64,000 bases of DNA from Streptomyces sp. CB01249. GTDB lineage: Bacteria; Actinomycetota; Actinomycetes; Streptomycetales; Streptomycetaceae. The translations under genes and the position numbers were made by a program. A model generated the notes under the pieces. It was not told where the DNA came from. It ran no database searches and worked only from the letters and a program-made list of their open reading frames with translations. Positions 33,061-41,815 of this stretch are shown here, piece after piece. The first letter of the stretch is position 1; each line of letters starts with the position of its first letter. Location of the stretch: contig NZ_LISW01000001.1 in NCBI RefSeq assembly GCF_001905735.1, positions 1,050,603 to 1,114,602 of the forward strand, in the 5' to 3' direction.

Positions 33061-33442
33061 CGCGTCCGGAGTGTGGACCGGAGTCCGGACATCCGCGCCT
33101 CGTCGTACGGCGGCCGTCGCGATCTCCTCCCGCCGGATGACGTGAACGCGCTCCCGCGGGGGGAAAGTTGACGCGGGCCCCGGGGCCGGTGCCGCGCGGC
33201 CCGTACCCCGGCGTTTGGATGAGCGTTGTACAACGTAAGCTGTACCGGTGCTGATTCGCCGCAAGTGGGGCGATACCGCCTGGGAGGACGGCCGGGAGCC
33301 GTCCTCGGCACTCGGAAGGGCGGGCGGCGTGTCCGGAATGGGGTATTTTGGGTCAGCAGTGTAGAACGGGAGTTGTGACGGCTATGACGGAAGATCTCCC
33401 GCTCCGAGGTGCTCACGCCGTCCCCGCGCAGGGCGGTCCGCA
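33061..33442 (+). other. Intergenic control region of the hopanoid operon
   Basis: This stretch holds a promoter with an embedded palindrome (33214-33241) and a 20-codon leader ORF (33384-33446). A local AT-rich patch, GGTATTTTGGG near 33343, is a second possible promoter element. No larger gene is credible on either strand. Confidence 0.6.
33214..33241 (+). promoter_or_regulatory. Candidate hopanoid operon promoter with palindromic operator in the spacer
   Basis: TTTGGA (33214-33219) and TAAGCT (33236-33241) lie 16 bases apart. The perfect palindrome CGTTGTACAACG (33224-33235) fills the space between them, an ideal position for a repressor. Confidence 0.45.
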
Positions 33443-33446
33443 GTGA
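33384..33446 (+). CDS. Possible 20-residue leader peptide coupled to hpnC
   Basis: ATG 33384 is preceded by GGGAG (33368-33372, spacing 11) and opens a 20-codon frame beginning MTEDLPLRGA. It ends with TGA at 33444-33446, and that stop overlaps the hpnC GTG start (GTGA, 33443-33446), the arrangement used for translational coupling. hpnC itself has only a weak ribosome site, so reading the leader may be needed for efficient hpnC translation. No run of a single regulatory amino acid is present, so classic attenuation is not suggested. It could also be a chance frame. Confidence 0.45.
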   Translation: MTEDLPLRGAHAVPAQGGPQ

Positions 33447-34363
33447 CCCGTACCCGGCAGGCGCGGCTCGATACCGCCGCATCCGGAACCCTCGGCAAGG
33501 CAGCCCACGAGAACTTTCCGGTCGCACCCTTCTTCCTGCCGCGCGCCTGGCGCGACGACCTCATGGCCGTCTACGGCTTCGCCCGGCTCGTGGACGACAT
33601 CGGCGACGGCGACCTCGCCCCCGGTGGCGCCGACGCCGTGCACCTCGGGCTCGAACCGGCGCAGAGCGACGACCGGCTCGCGATGCTCGACGCGCTCGAG
33701 AGCGACCTGCACCGCGTCTTCGCGACCACCGGTGAGACCCCGCACCACCCGTTGATGCGGGCGCTGCGCCCCACCGCCCGGCGCCGCGCGCTCACCCCTG
33801 AGCCGTTCATCGGCCTCATCGAGGCCAACCGGCAGGACCAGAAGGTCCGCCGCTACGGCACGTACGAGGAACTGCTCGCCTACTGCGAGCTCTCCGCCAA
33901 CCCCGTCGGCCGCCTCGTCCTCCAGCTCACCGGGACCGCGAGCCCCGAACGGCTGCGCCGCTCCGACGCCGTGTGCACCGCACTGCAGATCGTGGAGCAC
34001 CTCCAGGACGTCGCCGAGGACCTCGGCCGCGACCGCATCTATCTTCCGGCCGAGGACATGGCCCGCTTCCACGTCGGCGAGACCGACCTCGCGGCACCCA
34101 CCGCCAACGCCTCGGTCCGCTCCCTGATCGCGTACGAAGCGGAACGCGCCCGGGATCTGCTGAATGAAGGCACCCCCCTGGTGGGTAGCGTCCACGGCAG
34201 GCTCAGGCTGCTTCTCGCCGGATTCGTGGGAGGAGGACGCGCCGCCCTCACCGCGATCGCGGCCGCCGGATTCGACGTACTGCCCGGACCGCCCGGACCC
34301 ACCAAGCCCAGCCTGCTGCGCGAAGTGGGAGTTGTTTTGCGAAAAGCGCGTAGAGAGGGATGA
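33443..34363 (+). CDS. hpnC: Hydroxysqualene synthase HpnC
   Basis: The 306-residue protein is a squalene/phytoene-synthase fold enzyme. Its two aspartate-rich metal-binding motifs are DDIGD (residues 51-55) and DVAEDLGRDRIYLP (about 193-206). In the HpnCDE route HpnC turns presqualene diphosphate into hydroxysqualene, and its position directly before hpnD supports this over phytoene synthase. GTG 33443 overlaps the stop of a short leader frame. The 3' end overlaps hpnD by 4 bases (ATGA). Confidence 0.93.
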   Translation: MTRTRQARLDTAASGTLGKAAHENFPVAPFFLPRAWRDDLMAVYGFARLVDDIGDGDLAPGGADAVHLGLEPAQSDDRLAMLDALESDLHRVFATTGETPHHPLMRALRPTARRRALTPEPFIGLIEANRQDQKVRRYGTYEELLAYCELSANPVGRLVLQLTGTASPERLRRSDAVCTALQIVEHLQDVAEDLGRDRIYLPAEDMARFHVGETDLAAPTANASVRSLIAYEAERARDLLNEGTPLVGSVHGRLRLLLAGFVGGGRAALTAIAAAGFDVLPGPPGPTKPSLLREVGVVLRKARREG

Positions 34364-35313
34364 GCCGGACCGTGGAGGGACAGACGACGTACATGTCGGC
34401 ACCGGTACAGGCCGCTTACAGTTACTGCGAGGCCGTCACCGGACAGCAGGCGCGCAACTTCGCGTACGGCATCAGGCTGCTGCCGGCCGAGAAGCGGCAG
34501 GCCATGTCGGCCCTGTACGCCCTCTCCCGCCGGGTGGACGACATCGGCGACGGCGAACTGGAGCCGGAGACCAAGCGCGTCCGCCTGGAGAGCACCCGCA
34601 CCCTGCTCGACCGCGTCCGCGCCGGCAAGGTCGAGGAGGACGACACCGACCCGGTCGCCGTCGCGCTCGCCGACGCCGCACGCAGGTTCCCGCTGCCGCT
34701 CGACGGGCTCGACGAGCTCATCGACGGCGTCCTGATGGACGTGGACGGTGCCGTCTACGAGACCTGGGACGACCTCAAGGTCTACTGCCGGTGCGTCGCG
34801 GGCGCCATCGGGCGCCTGAGCCTCGGCGTGTTCGGCACGGAGCCCGGCGCCCCCGGCGCCGAGCGCGCCCCCGAGTACGCCGACACCCTCGGCCTCGCCC
34901 TCCAGCTGACGAACATCCTGCGCGACGTCCGCGAGGACGCGGGCAACGGCCGCACCTACCTCCCCGCCGACGACCTCGCCAAGTTCGGCTGCTCCGCGGG
35001 CTTCCAGCGGGCCACCCCGCCGCCCGGCTCCGACTTCGCGGGCCTCGTCCACTTCGAGGTCCGGCGCGCCCGCGCCCTGTTCGCCGAGGGCTACCGGCTG
35101 CTGCCGATGCTCGACCGGCGCAGCGGCGCCTGCGTGGCGGCCATGGCCGGCATCTACCGCAGGCTCCTCGACCGCATCGAGCGCGACCCCGAGGCGGTGC
35201 TGCGCGGCCGGGTCTCGCTCCCGGGCCACGAGAAGGCGTACGTCGCGGTGCGCGGCCTGTCCGGTCTCGACGCCCGGCACATCTCACGGCGCACGGCCCG
35301 AGGGCGTGTCTGA
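34360..35313 (+). CDS. hpnD: Presqualene diphosphate synthase HpnD
   Basis: The 317-residue protein is the second squalene/phytoene-synthase family member. Its motifs are RRVDDIGDGE (residues 58-67) and NILRDVREDAGNGRTYLP. It would condense two farnesyl diphosphates into presqualene diphosphate, feeding HpnC. ATG 34360 overlaps the hpnC stop, so translation is coupled. It is followed without a gap by a short frame (ATG one base after the stop) and then hpnE. Homology to plant-type squalene synthase is distant; the three-gene bacterial HpnCDE set replaces that single enzyme. Confidence 0.93.
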   Translation: MSRTVEGQTTYMSAPVQAAYSYCEAVTGQQARNFAYGIRLLPAEKRQAMSALYALSRRVDDIGDGELEPETKRVRLESTRTLLDRVRAGKVEEDDTDPVAVALADAARRFPLPLDGLDELIDGVLMDVDGAVYETWDDLKVYCRCVAGAIGRLSLGVFGTEPGAPGAERAPEYADTLGLALQLTNILRDVREDAGNGRTYLPADDLAKFGCSAGFQRATPPPGSDFAGLVHFEVRRARALFAEGYRLLPMLDRRSGACVAAMAGIYRRLLDRIERDPEAVLRGRVSLPGHEKAYVAVRGLSGLDARHISRRTARGRV

Positions 35314-35463
35314 ATGCGCCTCAGGTACATCTCGCGCACCATGTGCATCAAGGACGAACGCGGCGGACGGCGGGCAACCCCCGCCCGGGCCGCCGCGTCC
35401 CTGTCTGGGCAGGACCGATCCGAGCACGGCCGATGGGCAAGCAGCCGAGAGGGGGACGCATGA
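35314..35463 (+). CDS. Small arginine-rich protein, DUF6380-like
   Basis: The 49-codon frame begins one base after the hpnD stop and ends in an ATGA overlap with hpnE (35460-35463). It has a GGRRATPARAAASLS core that resembles the short DUF6380 proteins of Streptomyces (recognised from memory). ATG 35341 is an alternative, shorter start. There is no signal peptide, membrane segment or cysteine pair. Its fixed place between two squalene-synthesis genes and the stop-start overlaps on both sides suggest it is translated, perhaps only to couple hpnD and hpnE. Function is unknown. Confidence 0.55.
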   Translation: MRLRYISRTMCIKDERGGRRATPARAAASLSGQDRSEHGRWASSREGDA

Positions 35464-36848
35464 ACGACGACGCGACGCGTCCGTCCCGCGCGGTCGTGAT
35501 CGGCGGCGGGCTCGCCGGTGTCACGGCGGCGCTCCGCCTGGCCGACGCCGGGCTTGACGTGACCCTGCTCGAAGGGCGGCCCCGGCTCGGCGGACTCGCC
35601 TTCTCGTTCCGCCGGGGCGAGCTGACGGTCGACAACGGCCAGCACGTCTACCTGCGCTGCTGCACCGCCTACCGCTGGTTCCTCGACCGGGTCGACGGCA
35701 CCCGCCTGGCACCCCTGCAAAACCGTTTGGACGTGCCCGTCCTGGACGTCGGGCGGCCCGCGGGCCCCCGCCTCGGACGGCTGCGCCGCAACGCGCTCCC
35801 GGTCCCGCTGCACCTCGCCGCCGGGCTCGCCGGATACCCGCACCTCTCGCTCGCCGAACGCGCCGGTGTCGCCCGCGCCGCGCTCGCCCTCGGCAAGCTC
35901 GACCCGGACGACCCGGCCCTCGACGCCGAGGACTTCGGCAGCTGGCTCGCCCGGCACGGCCAGTCGCCGCGCACCATCGAGGCGCTGTGGGACCTCGTCG
36001 GCGTCGCCACCCTCAACGCCACCGCCCCCAACGCCTCGCTCGGGCTCGCCGCGAAGGTCTTCAAGACCGGGCTGCTCTCCGACGCGGGCGCCGCCGACAT
36101 CGGCTGGGCCGCCGTACCCCTCGGGGACATCCACGACACGATGAGCCGCAAGGCCCTCGACTCCGCCGGGGTCCGCACCGAACTGCGCACCAAGGCCCAC
36201 GGCCTCGCCCGCACCGAGGACGGGCACTGGGTCGTGGACACCGGCGCCGAACGGATCGAGGCGGAGACCGTCGTCCTGGCCGTGCCGCAGCGCGAGACCC
36301 ACGACCTGCTGCCCGAGGGCGCGCTCGACGCACCGGACAAGCTCCTGGAGATCGGGACGTCCCCGATCCTCAACGTCCACGTCGTCTACGACCGCAAGGT
36401 GCTCAAGCGGCCCTTCTTCGCCGCGCTCGGCTCCCCGGTCCAGTGGGTCTTCGACCGCACCGAGGCCTCCGGCCTCACCGGACCCGGGCAGTACCTCGCG
36501 GTCTCCCAGTCCGCGGCCGACGAGGAGATCGAACTGCCCGTCGCCGAACTGCGCGCCCGCTACCTGCCGGAGCTGGAACAGCTGCTGCCCGCCGCCCGAG
36601 GCGCCGGCATCCGGGACTTCTTCGTCACCCGCGAGCGCACCGCGACCTTCGCACCCGCACCCGGCGTCGGCCGGCTGCGCCCCGGGACGCTCACCCGCGC
36701 CCCGGGACTCTTCCTGGCAGGTGCCTGGACCGCCACCGGCTGGCCCGCCACGATGGAGGGCGCGGTCCGCAGTGGCGCGGGTGCCGCGGACGCCGCGCTC
36801 CTGGCGCTCGGCCGCCCCCATGAACATCCGCTGCAGGAGGCGGCATGA
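35460..36848 (+). CDS. hpnE: Hydroxysqualene dehydroxylase HpnE
   Basis: The 462-residue flavoprotein has the dinucleotide motif VVIGGGLAGVTAALRL (about residues 12-27), a GGLAFSF block typical of amine-oxidase/phytoene-desaturase folds, and a C-terminal FAD contact LFLAGAWTATGWPATMEGAVRSG. In the HpnCDE pathway it reductively removes the hydroxyl of hydroxysqualene to give squalene. ATG 35460 is preceded by GAGGGGG. It overlaps the next gene by 4 bases. Its position after hpnC and hpnD removes doubt about the family member. Confidence 0.93.
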   Translation: MNDDATRPSRAVVIGGGLAGVTAALRLADAGLDVTLLEGRPRLGGLAFSFRRGELTVDNGQHVYLRCCTAYRWFLDRVDGTRLAPLQNRLDVPVLDVGRPAGPRLGRLRRNALPVPLHLAAGLAGYPHLSLAERAGVARAALALGKLDPDDPALDAEDFGSWLARHGQSPRTIEALWDLVGVATLNATAPNASLGLAAKVFKTGLLSDAGAADIGWAAVPLGDIHDTMSRKALDSAGVRTELRTKAHGLARTEDGHWVVDTGAERIEAETVVLAVPQRETHDLLPEGALDAPDKLLEIGTSPILNVHVVYDRKVLKRPFFAALGSPVQWVFDRTEASGLTGPGQYLAVSQSAADEEIELPVAELRARYLPELEQLLPAARGAGIRDFFVTRERTATFAPAPGVGRLRPGTLTRAPGLFLAGAWTATGWPATMEGAVRSGAGAADAALLALGRPHEHPLQEAA

Positions 36849-37948
36849 GCAGTACCACCGGAACAAGAGGAGAGTCAGTGACCCCGGCGAATCCGGCTTC
36901 CGACACCGTGGCGGACACCACGGACGTCACCGCGCTTCTGGAGCGCGGACGGGCCCTTTCCACGCCGGTGCTCCGGGCCGCCGTCGACCGGCTCGCACCG
37001 CCCATGGACACCGTGGCCGCCTATCACTTCGGCTGGATCGACGCCCAGGGCAGGCCCGCCGACGGGGACGGCGGCAAGGCCGTCCGCCCGGCCCTGGCCC
37101 TGCTGTCGGCCGAGGCGGCCGGCGCCGCGGCCGAGGCCGGCATCCCCGGCGCCGTCGCCGTCGAACTCGTGCACAACTTCTCGCTGCTGCACGACGACCT
37201 GATGGACGGCGACGAGCAGCGGCGCCACCGCGACACCGTGTGGAAGGTGCACGGCCCCGCCCAGGCCATCCTGGTCGGCGACGCCCTGTTCGCCCTGGCC
37301 AACGAGGTCCTGCTGGAGCTCGGCACGGCCGAGGCGGGCCGGGCGGCCCGACGGCTGACCACGGCGACCCGCAAGCTCATCGACGGGCAGGCCCAGGACA
37401 TCTCCTACGAGCACCGCGAGCGCGTCACGGTCGAGGAGTGCCTGGAGATGGAGGGCAACAAGACCGGCGCCCTCCTCGCCTGCGCCTGCTCCATCGGCGC
37501 GGTGCTCGGCGGAGCCGACGACCGCACGGCCGACGTCCTGGAGGCGTACGGCCACCACCTCGGGCTCGCCTTCCAGGCGGTCGACGACCTGCTCGGCATC
37601 TGGGGCGACCCCGAGTCCACCGGCAAGCAGACCTGGAGCGATCTGCGCCAGCGCAAGAAGTCCCTGCCGGTCGTCGCCGCGCTCGCCGCGGGCGGACCGG
37701 CCTCCGAGCGCCTGGGCGAGCTGCTCGCCGCCGACGCCAAGAGCAGCGACTTCGACAGCTTCTCCGAGGAGGAGTTCGCCGCCCGTGCGGCGCTCATCGA
37801 GGAGGCGGGCGGCCGCGAGTGGACCGCCCAGGAGGCGCGTCGTCAGCATGCGGTCGCCATAGAGGTGCTGCACGGTGTCGACATGCCGGAACCCGTGCGG
37901 GCGCAGCTCACCGCGCTCGCGGACTTCGTCGTCGTACGAAAGAGATGA
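36845..37948 (+). CDS. Polyprenyl (farnesyl-type) diphosphate synthase
   Basis: The 367-residue protein is an all-helical trans-prenyltransferase. The first aspartate-rich motif is LLHDDLMDGD (DD at residues 117-118, D at 121) and the second is QAVDDLLGIWGD. A typical RPALALL block precedes them. The residues before the first motif (HNFSLLHDD, with F and L at chain-length positions) fit a C15-C20 product, so it probably supplies farnesyl diphosphate to HpnD. An N-terminal extension of about 30 residues precedes the fold. ATG 36845 overlaps hpnE by 4 bases. Confidence 0.92.
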   Translation: MSSTTGTRGESVTPANPASDTVADTTDVTALLERGRALSTPVLRAAVDRLAPPMDTVAAYHFGWIDAQGRPADGDGGKAVRPALALLSAEAAGAAAEAGIPGAVAVELVHNFSLLHDDLMDGDEQRRHRDTVWKVHGPAQAILVGDALFALANEVLLELGTAEAGRAARRLTTATRKLIDGQAQDISYEHRERVTVEECLEMEGNKTGALLACACSIGAVLGGADDRTADVLEAYGHHLGLAFQAVDDLLGIWGDPESTGKQTWSDLRQRKKSLPVVAALAAGGPASERLGELLAADAKSSDFDSFSEEEFAARAALIEEAGGREWTAQEARRQHAVAIEVLHGVDMPEPVRAQLTALADFVVVRKR

Positions 37949-38054
37949 TCACTATCTGGTCCATATGACTCGCAGTCGCCGGCCGGCGCCCCCACGGGTG
38001 CCGGCCGACGGAGACCCCAGCACAGCAGAGGACCACCTGCACGAAGGGGAAGCC

Positions 38055-40058
38055 ATGACAGCGACGACCGACGGAAGCACCGGGGCCGTTGACCCCCGCG
38101 CAGCCTCGGCCAGGAGAACGACAACCGAATCAACCATCGCCGCGGACGGTGTACTCGCCGCCGCGCGGCGGGCCGCGGAGCGCTCGGTGGAGCACCTCCT
38201 CGGCAGGCAGGACGAGCAGGGCTGGTGGAAGGGGGACCTCGCCACCAACGTCACGATGGACGCCGAGGACCTTCTGCTCCGTCAGTTCCTCGGCATCCAG
38301 GACCCCGCCACGGTCCGGGCGGCCGCGGGATTCATCCGCGGCGAACAGCTCGGCGACGGGACGTGGGCGACCTTCCACGGCGGCCCCGCGGACCTCTCCA
38401 CCACCATCGAGGCGTACGTCGCGCTGAGGCTGGCGGGCGACCGGCCGGAGGACCCGCACATGGTCCGCGCCGCGGGCTGGGTCCGGGAGCAGGGCGGCAT
38501 CGCCGCGAGCCGGGTTTTCACCCGCATCTGGCTGGCCCTCTTCGGCTGGTGGAAGTGGGACGACCTGCCGGAGCTCCCCCCGGAGCTGATGTTCTTCCCG
38601 AAGTGGGTCCCGCTCAACATCTACGACTTCGGCTGCTGGGCCCGCCAGACCATCGTGCCGCTCACCATCGTGTCGGCGAAGCGGCCGGTTCGGCCCGCCC
38701 CCTTCGCCCTGGACGAGCTGCACACCGACCCCGCGAACCCGAATCCGCCCAAGCGCCCCGCGCCCGCGCGGAGTTGGGACGGGCTCTTCCAGCGGCTCGA
38801 CAAGGCGCTGCACGTCTACCACCGGTTCGCGCCGCGCCGGCTGCGCCGGGTCGCGATGAACTCCGCGGCCCGCTGGATCATCGAACGCCAGGAGAACGAC
38901 GGCTGCTGGGGCGGCATCCAGCCGCCCGCCGTCTACTCGGTCATCGCCCTGCACCTCCTCGGCTACGACCTCGAACACCCGGTGATGCGGGCGGGCCTCG
39001 AATCGCTCGACCGCTTCGCCGTGTGGCGCGAGGACGGCACCCGCATGATCGAGGCGTGCCAGTCCCCGGTCTGGGACACCTGCCTGGCCACCATCGCGCT
39101 CGCCGACGCCGGGGTCGCCCCCGACCACCCGGCGCTCGTGAGGGCGGCGGACTGGATGCTCGCCGAGGAGATCGTCCGGCCGGGCGACTGGGCGGTGCGC
39201 AGGCCCGGACTGGAGCCCGGCGGCTGGGCGTTCGAGTTCCACAACGACAACTACCCCGACATCGACGACACCGCTGAGGTGGTCCTCGCCCTGCGCCGGG
39301 TCCGCCACCCCGACCAGGCCCGGGTGGACGCCGCGATCGAGCGCGGTGTGCGCTGGAACGTCGGCATGCGGTCCCGCAACGGGGCCTGGGGCGCGTTCGA
39401 CGCGGACAACACCAGCCCCTTCCCCAACCGGCTGCCCTTCTGCGACTTCGGCGAGGTCATCGACCCGCCGTCCGCCGACGTCACCGGGCACGTGGTGGAG
39501 ATGCTGGCCGTCGAGGGCCGCGCCGCCGACCCCGTCACCCGGCGCGGCATCGAGTGGCTGCTGGCCGAACAGGACCCTGCCGGCGGCTGGTTCGGGCGCT
39601 GGGGCGTCAACTACGTCTACGGAACGGGGTCGGTGGTCCCCGCGCTGACCGCCGCCGGGCTGCCCCCGTCGCACCCGGCGATCCGGCGCGCGGTCGAGTG
39701 GCTGGAGTCCGTCCAGAACGACGACGGCGGCTGGGGCGAGGACCTGCGCTCCTACAGCGAGGAGAAGTGGATCGGCCAGGGGGCGTCCACCGCCTCCCAG
39801 ACCGCCTGGGCCCTCCTCGCACTGCTCGCCGCGGGGCGGCGGGACACCGTCGCCGTGACCCGGGGCATCGCCTGGCTGACCGAGACCCAGCAGGCCGACG
39901 GCTCCTGGGACGAGCCCTACTTCACCGGCACCGGGTTCCCCTGGGACTTCTCCATCAACTACCACCTCTACCGGCAGGTCTTCCCGCTCACCGCCCTCGG
40001 GCGGTACGTCCACGGCGACCCGTTCGCGGGCCGCACGCCGACGCGTGAGGGGGCCTGA
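38055..40058 (+). CDS. shc: Squalene-hopene cyclase
   Basis: The 667-residue protein is a triterpene cyclase with the catalytic DxDD motif as DIDD at residues 402-405 and several QW repeats (QDEQGWWKGD, QEND-GCWGG, QNDDGGWGE, QQADGSWDE). It folds squalene into hopene and diplopterol at the membrane surface. ATG 38055 is preceded by AAGGGGAA; a longer upstream frame exists but lacks similarity. A gap of 106 bases separates it from the prenyl synthase gene, and its stop overlaps hpnG by one base. Confidence 0.97.
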   Translation: MTATTDGSTGAVDPRAASARRTTTESTIAADGVLAAARRAAERSVEHLLGRQDEQGWWKGDLATNVTMDAEDLLLRQFLGIQDPATVRAAAGFIRGEQLGDGTWATFHGGPADLSTTIEAYVALRLAGDRPEDPHMVRAAGWVREQGGIAASRVFTRIWLALFGWWKWDDLPELPPELMFFPKWVPLNIYDFGCWARQTIVPLTIVSAKRPVRPAPFALDELHTDPANPNPPKRPAPARSWDGLFQRLDKALHVYHRFAPRRLRRVAMNSAARWIIERQENDGCWGGIQPPAVYSVIALHLLGYDLEHPVMRAGLESLDRFAVWREDGTRMIEACQSPVWDTCLATIALADAGVAPDHPALVRAADWMLAEEIVRPGDWAVRRPGLEPGGWAFEFHNDNYPDIDDTAEVVLALRRVRHPDQARVDAAIERGVRWNVGMRSRNGAWGAFDADNTSPFPNRLPFCDFGEVIDPPSADVTGHVVEMLAVEGRAADPVTRRGIEWLLAEQDPAGGWFGRWGVNYVYGTGSVVPALTAAGLPPSHPAIRRAVEWLESVQNDDGGWGEDLRSYSEEKWIGQGASTASQTAWALLALLAAGRRDTVAVTRGIAWLTETQQADGSWDEPYFTGTGFPWDFSINYHLYRQVFPLTALGRYVHGDPFAGRTPTREGA

Positions 40059-40708
40059 TGGCAGAGGCCGGGCCGGCCGCCCCGCTGCTGATCGCCTGCG
40101 CGCTCGGCATCGAACAGTTCGCCCTGCGCACCGGCAGGGGGAGGGCGGTGGACGCCCCGGACCGGGTCACCGTGCTCCGTACCGGCATGGGCCCCAGGGC
40201 GGCCGAGACCGCCGTGGCGCGCGCGCTCGGACGGGACGGCGGGGCGCCGGACACCGCGGTCATCGCCTCGGGGTTCTGCGCCGGCCTCGCGCCCGGGATG
40301 CACCCGGGCGACCTGGTGGTGGCCGAGGAGACCCGGGCCGCCGGGGACCCCGTCCCGTGCACCGGTGCGGAGCTGCTGGCCGAAGCGCTGGCCAGGGCCG
40401 TACCGGGGCGCACCGTACACACCGGCCCGCTCACCGGGTCCGACCATGTCGTCCGGGGACATGAGCGGGCCGAGCTGCGGGCCACCGGGGCGATCGCGGT
40501 GGACATGGAGTCCGCCGCCACCCTGCGCACCGCCCTGCGGTCCGGGCCACGCCCGGTTGCCGCCGTACGGGTGGTCGTGGACGCTCCGGAGCATGAGCTC
40601 GTCCGCATCGGCACGTTCCGCGGTGGAATATCGGCTTTCCGCGTTCTTCGTGCCGTCCTGCCGGCTTTCTATGAATGGCACCGATCTTTGCTGCTCCCCA
40701 GGAGGTGA
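40058..40708 (+). CDS. hpnG: HpnG-type nucleoside phosphorylase (adenosylhopane nucleosidase)
   Basis: The 216-residue protein has the purine nucleoside phosphorylase/MTAN fold: ACALGIEQFAL near the start, RTGMGPRAAE, VIASGFCAGLAPGMHPGDLVVA (about residues 68-89), and the ribose-binding AIAVDMESAATLR (about 145-157). In hopanoid synthesis HpnG removes adenine from adenosylhopane to give ribosylhopane. Start and stop codons of shc and hpnG interlock as TGATG. It is followed 5 bases later by hpnH, whose product it uses. Confidence 0.9.
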   Translation: MAEAGPAAPLLIACALGIEQFALRTGRGRAVDAPDRVTVLRTGMGPRAAETAVARALGRDGGAPDTAVIASGFCAGLAPGMHPGDLVVAEETRAAGDPVPCTGAELLAEALARAVPGRTVHTGPLTGSDHVVRGHERAELRATGAIAVDMESAATLRTALRSGPRPVAAVRVVVDAPEHELVRIGTFRGGISAFRVLRAVLPAFYEWHRSLLLPRR

Positions 40709-40713
40709 GCTAG

Positions 40714-41733
40714 ATGGCCATGCCGCTTCGTCAGTCCATCAAGGTTGCGACGTACCTCATTGAACAAAAGCTCCGCAAGCGGGAGAAGTTCCCGCTGATC
40801 GTCGAGCTGGAGCCGTTGTACGCCTGCAACCTCGCCTGCGAGGGCTGCGGGAAGATCCAGCACCCGGCCGGAGTCCTCAAGCAGCGCATGCCCGTGGCCC
40901 AGGCCGTGGGCGCCGTACTCGAATCGGGCGCCCCGATGGTCTCCATCGCCGGCGGCGAACCACTGATGCACCCTCAGATCGATGAGATCGTGCGCCAGCT
41001 GGTGGCGAAGAGGAAGTACGTCTTCCTCTGCACCAACGCGATGCTGCTGCGCAAGAAGATCGAGAAGTTCACGCCCTCGCCCTACTTCGCGTTCGCCGTG
41101 CACATCGACGGGCTGCGCGAGCGGCACGACGAATCGGTCGCCAAGGAAGGGGTGTTCGACGAGGCGGTGGCGGCGATCAAGGAGGCCAAGCGGCGCGGCT
41201 TCCGGGTCACCACCAACTCCACCTTCTTCAACACCGACACCCCGCAGACCATCATCGAGGTGCTCAACTACCTCAACGACGACCTCAAGGTCGACGAGAT
41301 GATGATCTCGCCCGCCTACGCGTACGAGAAGGCTCCCGACCAGGAGCACTTCCTGGGCGTCGAGCAGACCCGCGAGCTGTTCAAGAAGTCCTTCGCCGGC
41401 GGCAACCGGAGCCGGTGGCGGCTGAACCACTCGCCGCTCTTCCTGGACTTCCTGGAGGGCAAGGCCGACTTCCCGTGCACCGCCTGGGCCATCCCCAACT
41501 ACTCCCTGTTCGGCTGGCAGCGGCCCTGCTACCTGATGAGTGACGGCTACGTTCCGACGTACCGTCAGCTCATCGAGGACACCGACTGGGACAAGTACGG
41601 CCGGGGCAAGGACCCGCGCTGCGCCAACTGCATGGCGCACTGCGGCTACGAACCCACCGCCGTCCTCGCCACCATGGGCTCCCTGAAGGAGTCCCTGCGT
41701 GCCATGCGCGAAACCGTCGGCGGCAACGGCTGA
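40714..41733 (+). CDS. hpnH: Adenosyl-hopene transferase HpnH, radical SAM
   Basis: The 339-residue enzyme carries the radical SAM cluster motif as C38-x3-C42-x2-C45 in PLYACNLACEGCGK, followed by GGEPLMHPQID, and a C-terminal pair of cysteines in RCANCMAHCGYEP. It adds the 5'-deoxyadenosyl radical to hopene, making adenosylhopane, the first C35 hopanoid. An AGGAGGTGAGCT ribosome site precedes ATG 40714. It is followed by an 11-bp GC hairpin and then dxs, which may split the operon. Confidence 0.96.
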   Translation: MAMPLRQSIKVATYLIEQKLRKREKFPLIVELEPLYACNLACEGCGKIQHPAGVLKQRMPVAQAVGAVLESGAPMVSIAGGEPLMHPQIDEIVRQLVAKRKYVFLCTNAMLLRKKIEKFTPSPYFAFAVHIDGLRERHDESVAKEGVFDEAVAAIKEAKRRGFRVTTNSTFFNTDTPQTIIEVLNYLNDDLKVDEMMISPAYAYEKAPDQEHFLGVEQTRELFKKSFAGGNRSRWRLNHSPLFLDFLEGKADFPCTAWAIPNYSLFGWQRPCYLMSDGYVPTYRQLIEDTDWDKYGRGKDPRCANCMAHCGYEPTAVLATMGSLKESLRAMRETVGGNG

Positions 41734-41745
41734 GCCTCGACACCC

Positions 41746-41772
41746 GGCCGGGCTCCCGCGCGGAGCCCGGCC
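41746..41772 (+). terminator. GC-rich hairpin between hpnH and dxs
   Basis: GGCCGGGCTCC (41746-41756) and GGAGCCCGGCC (41762-41772) form a perfect 11-bp stem with a 5-base loop, 13 bases after the hpnH stop. No T-tract follows; it may partially terminate or stabilise the upstream message. Confidence 0.6.
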
Positions 41773-41815
41773 ATCACCTTGAGCAGGAACAGGACCACAG
41801 AGAGGGGGCCCGGGC

